From Cordilura impudica (taxonomy: Eukaryota; Arthropoda; Insecta; Diptera; Scathophagidae), in contig OY821520.1 in NCBI GenBank assembly GCA_963682025.1, positions 139,962,042 to 140,026,041 of the forward strand: 64,000 nucleotides of DNA. Reading direction: 5' to 3'. Of this stretch, positions 58,740 through 64,000 are shown piece after piece. The notes below the pieces were generated by a model, which saw nothing but the letters and a program-made list of their open reading frames with translations, had not been told where the DNA came from and ran no database searches. The first letter of the stretch is position 1; the number at the start of each line of letters is the position of its first letter. Made by a program: the position numbers and the translations under genes.

Positions 58740-60437
58740 GCCTTGTGCTGAATTGTGAATTGGCCATTTATAAATATATCTTCTGTGTGCTCAACAAATA
58801 TTTATAATGAAATTTTATTAACTTTATTTAAAACGCGTTGAATTGTGAATTGGCTAAAATTAATCTTATATATATTTACGCTGATCCCTGACTCACTGAC
58901 TGACTGACTGATTCTGTAACGCTGAAATAATACACACACACAGCACTCCATACAAAGCTATGCGAAATACACAAACAAAATTTAATTTTTCTCATTTTAT
59001 ACAAACCCACACACAATTTTCTCTCTTCTTTGTTACCGACCAGTGCTGCTAATAAACTCTTCTGAAAATCGACAATTTTAGAAACTAAATCGCCAAAATC
59101 GTCATTTTTAAAACAAGAAATTGTCAAGAAAATTTTACCGCTTATAGAACTCGAAACAATAAAATTTATTTATATCATTTATATTACGAATATTATTACA
59201 GCGTTGGTTATTTCTATATATAAAAATGTATTAGTGATGAAATTTCAATGAAAAAAATTTAACACAGCAATCAACTAAATAATTTTATTGATATGTATCT
59301 GTCAAGTATCGCCGTAATTAAAACTAAAATCTTAAATGGAGATGCTATTCAACGTATTTCCGTTTTGAAACGACTTGACCCAGAATTAAATCTATACATA
59401 TTTTGTAATTTACATTTACACTGAACAAAAACTATCAATTTTCGATAAACAACCCATTAATTGTTAACCCTTGAAATCGTAATTTTTATACTACTGAAAA
59501 TTTTAAATCTTCGATCATCATTTGAACAAATTTAACAAATCATTTTAACAAATTGAAAAATCGTCGCAATTACAATAAGTTGAAAAAATTGGCAGCACTG
59601 CTAACGACAATAGCACTACATATGCAGATTTCGTGTTACATATGGAATAATTTGAACGCAAAAAATGCATAAAGAAAAACTAATATCTATTCAAATTCTT
59701 CTTTAAATTCCCTTTGTTGGTCAATAAAAAATTCTAAAAAAAAGTAATGAATTAAATTTTAAACATTTTTATTTTTCTCATTTAACGTTGTCCGATATGC
59801 ATACATACTTCTTTTATCAAACTAAGCTTTTCCATTTGTCTGCTTTTTTTTTCATCTCAAAATTGTTTTGTATTGTTATGAGTGCTTTTGCTCAGGTTCT
59901 TTGATGGCCAGCACTTACCAAAGAGTATGCTTTTTTAATAAATATTTGAGAAAAAAGAGATCTTCAATGTGGATTTTGTTGTTGTCCAACATATGATTTC
60001 GTTTAAAGCTCTGTATTGAAAAGCACTTGAAAAAATAGTGGAATATTAGGTTTAAGATTTAAATTATTTATTCTAACTTTGCATAATTATATTACATTGT
60101 AATTTCAGAAGAGAGGTGGGAAAATAATTTTTTTCACTCATAATATTAATTTTTGCATAATTTGCATTCAGAAAATTTAGACAAACATAAATTACGTAAA
60201 TAGGTATATTTAAGATTCTAATTTGAATAATTTATTGAAATTATCACGGAAGAATTAAAGGCGATTTGGAATAATAAGTTTTTTTTTTAAGTAAAACTAA
60301 TACGCCCTTATTTTTTATATTTTAGATTTATAGATAACTTTACAAAAAATGTAGTTCTCTTTTTTCAGTTTACATGTATGATGAAATATGAAATATTTTT
60401 TTCTCTTTTATGTAGGTGTATTGGTGTTTGCACTTCC
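58740..60437. other. Unassigned AT-rich DNA with small repeats
   Basis: GAATTGTGAATTGGC occurs at 58751 and 58841. GACTCACTGACTGACTGACTGATTCTG (58891-58917) is a short GACT array of the type seen near ends of some insect Helitrons, unproven here. No gene is seen. Confidence 0.4.
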
Positions 60438-61097
60438 TTAAGGGGTTGTAGGTTATAAAACCTTTTTCTGAATGCACAACATGTCGAGCGTGTTGTATCA
60501 AAATTTTAAGTAAATTAGAGCAAAACTTAAGAAGATACAGCGTTTCCAGCGATCGGCCTCATACGGTATATAGTATATAAATCAGTTTTTAAAAAACTTT
60601 AAACCGATTTTCTCGCAAATAAAAGTTCGAAGTCCGTGAACATCATAACTCAAAATCTACTTGACCAATTCTTTTGAAATTTTAGACAAGAATTTTTTTT
60701 AAATTCCATTTTCTTCCCCATTTTTTAACAACAAATTCCCGAAATTGTATAGCAAAAATCGATTTTCACTTCAAAATTGCTTCAAAAAAAAAATTGTAAA
60801 AAACTCTTCGTTACTAACTCAGGAAACATGTCACCTTTGAAACGCATTTCGATTTTGAAATTTCATTTCATCCGGTAACGAGTTATGATGTTCACCGCAA
60901 AACAACAACGCCTCCGGAGATTCTCTGTCACGGACTTATTTATTAAAATTTTTAATTTAAAATTTTTTCTAAGATTCTCCAAATGTGATGCTCTAACGTA
61001 TATATGAAATAAATAATCCAACATTATTCATATCTTCAAAAAAGAATTATGCAAAATACGACTTTTATTAACTTTTAAAACCTTACCCCCCCCTTAA
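60438..61097. mobile_element. Possible MITE flanked by TTAA
   Basis: TTAA (60438-60441) then GGGGTTGTAGGTTATAAAACC; at the other side GGTTTT-type complement AAAACCTTACCCCCCCC then TTAA (61094-61097). About 650 bp, AT-rich, non-coding. TTAA duplications fit piggyBac- or Kolobok-derived MITEs. The inverted ends are imperfect. Confidence 0.5.
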
Positions 61098-62119
61098 GAA
61101 ACTTTTAGGAACCTTGCTCTAAAACGTTTTTTTTTTTCTATGGTATTCAAGTTTTTCTACCATAAAATTGAGTTCGGTTATAACGAACTCGGCGGGACCG
61201 GCCAAATTAGTTCTTTATATAAATTCGTTGTAACCGTAGTATTTTTTTGTTTAGTCCGAAAGGTTTAAAAACTTTTTTTAGTTGAATAAGTTTATTTATT
61301 TTGATGCATTTTAAAAAGTTATAAAACATAAATTAAATTATTTAAAGATACATATTAATAGTTTGCCTTAATAAGACTAAAATTACAGAGTTTCTATCAA
61401 AATAAAATATTTTTTTAAAATCATATAATATTAAAAACTCCTTATGTATAGAAGGAGAAAGTACAAAGCAAAGGTTGGCTACTGGCAAACTTATGCGAAA
61501 ATATACATAAAAGGACCTTTTACAAAACTTCATTTGAAAATCGAAGTTTTTGTTTTGTATTTTCTACAACTGTTTTCGATTTTTTTTTTTTAAAGAAATT
61601 TTAAAAACATTAAAATAAATTTTTTAAAAACATATAAAATATAGGCAAATTCTGAAATGGAAAAAAAAATTGTTTGTTAAAGTTAAAATAAACGGGCGCC
61701 TAGGCGCTACACAATCAACTAGTTAGCAAGTTAGCATATATGCTCTTATAAAATTATTTATTATGTGAAAAAATAAAATTTCCTAGAATTTACACTCGTA
61801 TTTCGGGTATTCTCTAGGTTTAATATTGCTTTAAATTGGTGATCATTCGATTTTTTTTTAGTACATCTCACTATGATGATAATAGATTACACAACAACTG
61901 TTGTTAATATGTTTCTATATTTAAAACTGATATAAACACAATAGGCAGTATTTTATTTTGCCAATTATTGAATCAATTATTCAATTCAATTAAATAAATT
62001 TGCTGTGGCTAGTTAACATGTACAGAAATCTTTGATATTAACCCTCAAAACAGGTTGAAACTACAAAGTTTCTTGAATTAAATTTTAACATTTTGGATCT
62101 AAGTTGAACTTAAATGAGT
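61098..62119. other. Unassigned AT-rich DNA
   Basis: Includes TTCGGTTATAACGAACTCGG and AATTCGTTGTAACCG (61174-61240), a short inverted pair, and the 12-bp palindrome GCGCCTAGGCGC (61696-61707). No gene is seen. Confidence 0.35.
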
Positions 62120-62426
62120 CTAAGGCAGCACTCACATTAAGTTGATGGTTATGACGTTTTCTCTTTGTGGCAAGAAGTGTAAATTTTCTTTTTTTTTGCT
62201 TTTCTTACCTTTTTCACTTTCCATATTCTTTTATAAAATGTTCTCCCTGCAGAAGGGTAACGCATTCTTCCCTGAAAATGATGCACTATAAAATAGTATA
62301 AAGTAGAATTCTTGACACTACATAAAATCAGAGGGTAATGCTTACACTAGAAAGCAGCTGATAACTTTTTTTGATTCTTTATTTGTAATGTAAGAAGAAA
62401 AGGAAGAAAGAAGTGAGACTTTTATA

Positions 62427-63450
62427 GTGATTTGTATAGTTGTTTTAAAAATTTTGTACAGTTATTGGATTCATCTTCATAATCTGATGAAATTTTTGCA
62501 AACCGCGATTGATAGTTTACGTAAAAATTGCGTATTAGCCGAGAATGTGTCATGGATCGTGTTGAGAGATATTCTTTGTCTTATTTTAAACGATTTTATC
62601 AAGGAGGAAGACAGCAGTCAACAGTGAAAACCCAGGTCTTGCCATTTTTGTGGCTAACTTTTCAATATTCAGTATAGGAAATGCAAGAAGTAGAATTGTT
62701 GCTTGTAGGTTCAGCGGCAATAAAATTACCTTTAAGGAAGTGGAAATTTTTTGGGCATGCCATTGCCAAACATTAAAAAATCTTTCAAAAAGGTTTTGAT
62801 ATTCATAATGGATGAAGCAGCGCCAAAAGTAATAAAATTTTCTCAATCAAACGATGAGGAAGAAGCCGTTTCAAAAGAAATTTTTAAATTTTCTAAAAAC
62901 GCTTTCATTGTAGATATCAAAATTTTCATATATTTTGGGACATTTTCATGGAAGTTTCATTCAGTAAGAATACCGAAATATAAAATTTGTTCAGCATATA
63001 CCAACAAGCATGACGATGTGCCATTAACCATGCAGGGTGTGTGATATTCAAAGAAATTTAAAATGATCTTATTGGAAAAGATTTACAACATCCATGCTCC
63101 TTTAATCACCATTTGCTGCAACACATTAAAGGAAAATCTTTTGACATCATACCGTGACTAGGCAACATGAGCAATTCAACAAAAATTACAATTTAAAATT
63201 TTCTCAAACACGAGTTAAGATCGAGAACACAGTTAGTGTCCTGAAATGTCGTTATCGACAGTTAATGCGTTTAGACTTTCATAATGTTGAAACAATGGCG
63301 CAATTCGTAACTGCTTTTTATGTTCTTCATAACATATGTGTCGATAGGAATGTAAGTCTACCTGAAGATATAGATGAAGTCTGCGGCACTATGTCAAACA
63401 TGAACTGCCTTATAAAGTTAGAACCAGAAGTGGTGAAAGCTCCAATGACA
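62427..63450 (+). pseudogene. PIF/Harbinger transposase remnant
   Basis: Broken frames with HARBI1-like pieces. An N-terminal region is at 62427-62760. KYKICSAYTNKHDDVPLTMQ followed by GVCDI (62970-63050) fits the segment before the second catalytic Asp. RVKIENTVSVLKCRYRQLMR and AQFVTAFYVLHNICVDRN (63205-63345) fit the C-terminal DDE_Tnp_4 motif (R-IE--FG-LK-RF; A-LLHNI). The catalytic aspartates are degraded. At about 63450 the sequence passes into a LINE, so the 3' part and any right TIR are lost. A possible left end is GGCAGCACTCACATTAA (62124). Confidence 0.75.
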
Positions 63451-64000
63451 AAGTTGAACCTATTTTCCTTGAAGCATATAGTGAAGGAAGAAAGTTATTG
63501 ATTGGTAGTGTGTATCGGCCCAATAATATAATTGACTTGACTAACTTTTAAAAAATAATGAAAGATATAACTCCACTTTATAAAGACGTAGTAATTGCAG
63601 GAGATTTTAATTCAAATCTACTAGCTGAGGCAAGTTTAACCATAAATATGAAATCTTTTGGTCTTAACCCCACGAATATAAATATTCCTACTCTTTTCTC
63701 ATCACCCACTAGCACATTAATTGATCTGTTTTATGTGTCCAAAGAATCAAACATTCTATTATATGATCAATTATCAGCACCGTGTTTTTCAAGACATAAA
63801 ATTATTTTCTTGACATACAACTTTCAGCTTTAAACTCCTACTTATGAAATACAATTTCGTAATTTCAAACGTGCTAAACAACATATTTTAGGGGAAGAAT
63901 ATAACAAAATAGGCTGGAGCTGTATATATAAAAACAAAAACAATAAGCAGCAAACAAAAACCTTGGTTTACTTTACAGATTAAACGTTTTATAGAAGATC
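63450..64000 (+). pseudogene. CR1/L2-like LINE, endonuclease part, cut by window end
   Basis: Third member of the family at 7757-10460. Frames: EAYSEGRKLLIGSVYRP (about 63465-63515), then from 63558 DVVIAGDFNSNLLAEAS, STLIDLFYVSKESNILLYDQ, LSAPCFSRHKIIFLTYN and QFRNFKRAK. The endonuclease GDFN is intact, while the terminal SxHD motif reads SRHK, losing a key Asp. The 5' end is truncated at the Harbinger junction; the 3' part continues beyond the window. Confidence 0.85.

Noticed and set aside
61696..61707. 12-bp palindrome GCGCCTAGGCGC
   Set aside because: Isolated, no neighbouring inverted or direct repeats, no feature to attach it to.

Overview
The window is animal nuclear DNA with no host protein-coding gene, rRNA or canonical tRNA that I can support. 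It is very AT-rich and is built almost entirely from transposable elements (TEs), many nested inside each other. The transposons and the abundant dispersed repeat with a (GTCC)n tract and an ACAAGTAAGA terminus point to a higher (probably calyptrate) fly; that assignment is inference from repeat content.

Layout. 0-6.4 kb: arms of the dispersed repeat, two of them arranged as a head-to-head composite with a shared spacer (554-2500), and one arm split by a hAT remnant (4137-5787). 6.4-11.2 kb: a degenerate repeat, then a CR1/L2-like LINE on the minus strand (7757-10460) abutting another arm. 11.3-14 kb: two related TIR elements (11340-12572, 12600-13956) set in (TA)n tracts, the first containing a nested element. 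14-19.4 kb: a Tc1-like 3' remnant, then a 3-kb element with ~290-360 bp TIRs and an intron-containing, uncharacterised transposase-like gene (15515-18520), then another arm. 19.6-21.3 kb: a decayed piggyBac. 22.3-25.3 kb: more arms, including a second composite whose left arm holds a 601-bp hairpin-forming hAT-type element.

27.3-35.3 kb is the best-preserved system: a Transib (RAG1-related) transposon with CACAGTG termini and a perfect 5-bp target duplication. Its transposase frame has only one stop codon and one frameshift, and a nearly full-length jockey-type LINE has inserted beside it. 37-46 kb: a perfect 183-bp tandem duplication, another arm pair around a LINE fragment, a possible MITE, and an arm embedded in a long AAAAATG-type microsatellite. 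46.9-51.4 kb: a LINE interrupted by a 2.4-kb TIR element (48250-50631) encoding a second uncharacterised transposase-like protein. 53.6-57.8 kb: a tRNA-like (SINE?) segment, a jockey fragment, and a third LINE family split by an RNase H-bearing LINE. 58-64 kb: an arm, a TTAA-flanked MITE, and a Harbinger transposase remnant running into a 5'-truncated LINE.

These genes do not form a pathway. The biology is transposon on transposon: nesting gives relative ages, and two unrelated hAT-type insertions share the target GTATAGGG. In repeat-arm entries, strand + means the hairpin terminus lies at the low-coordinate end.
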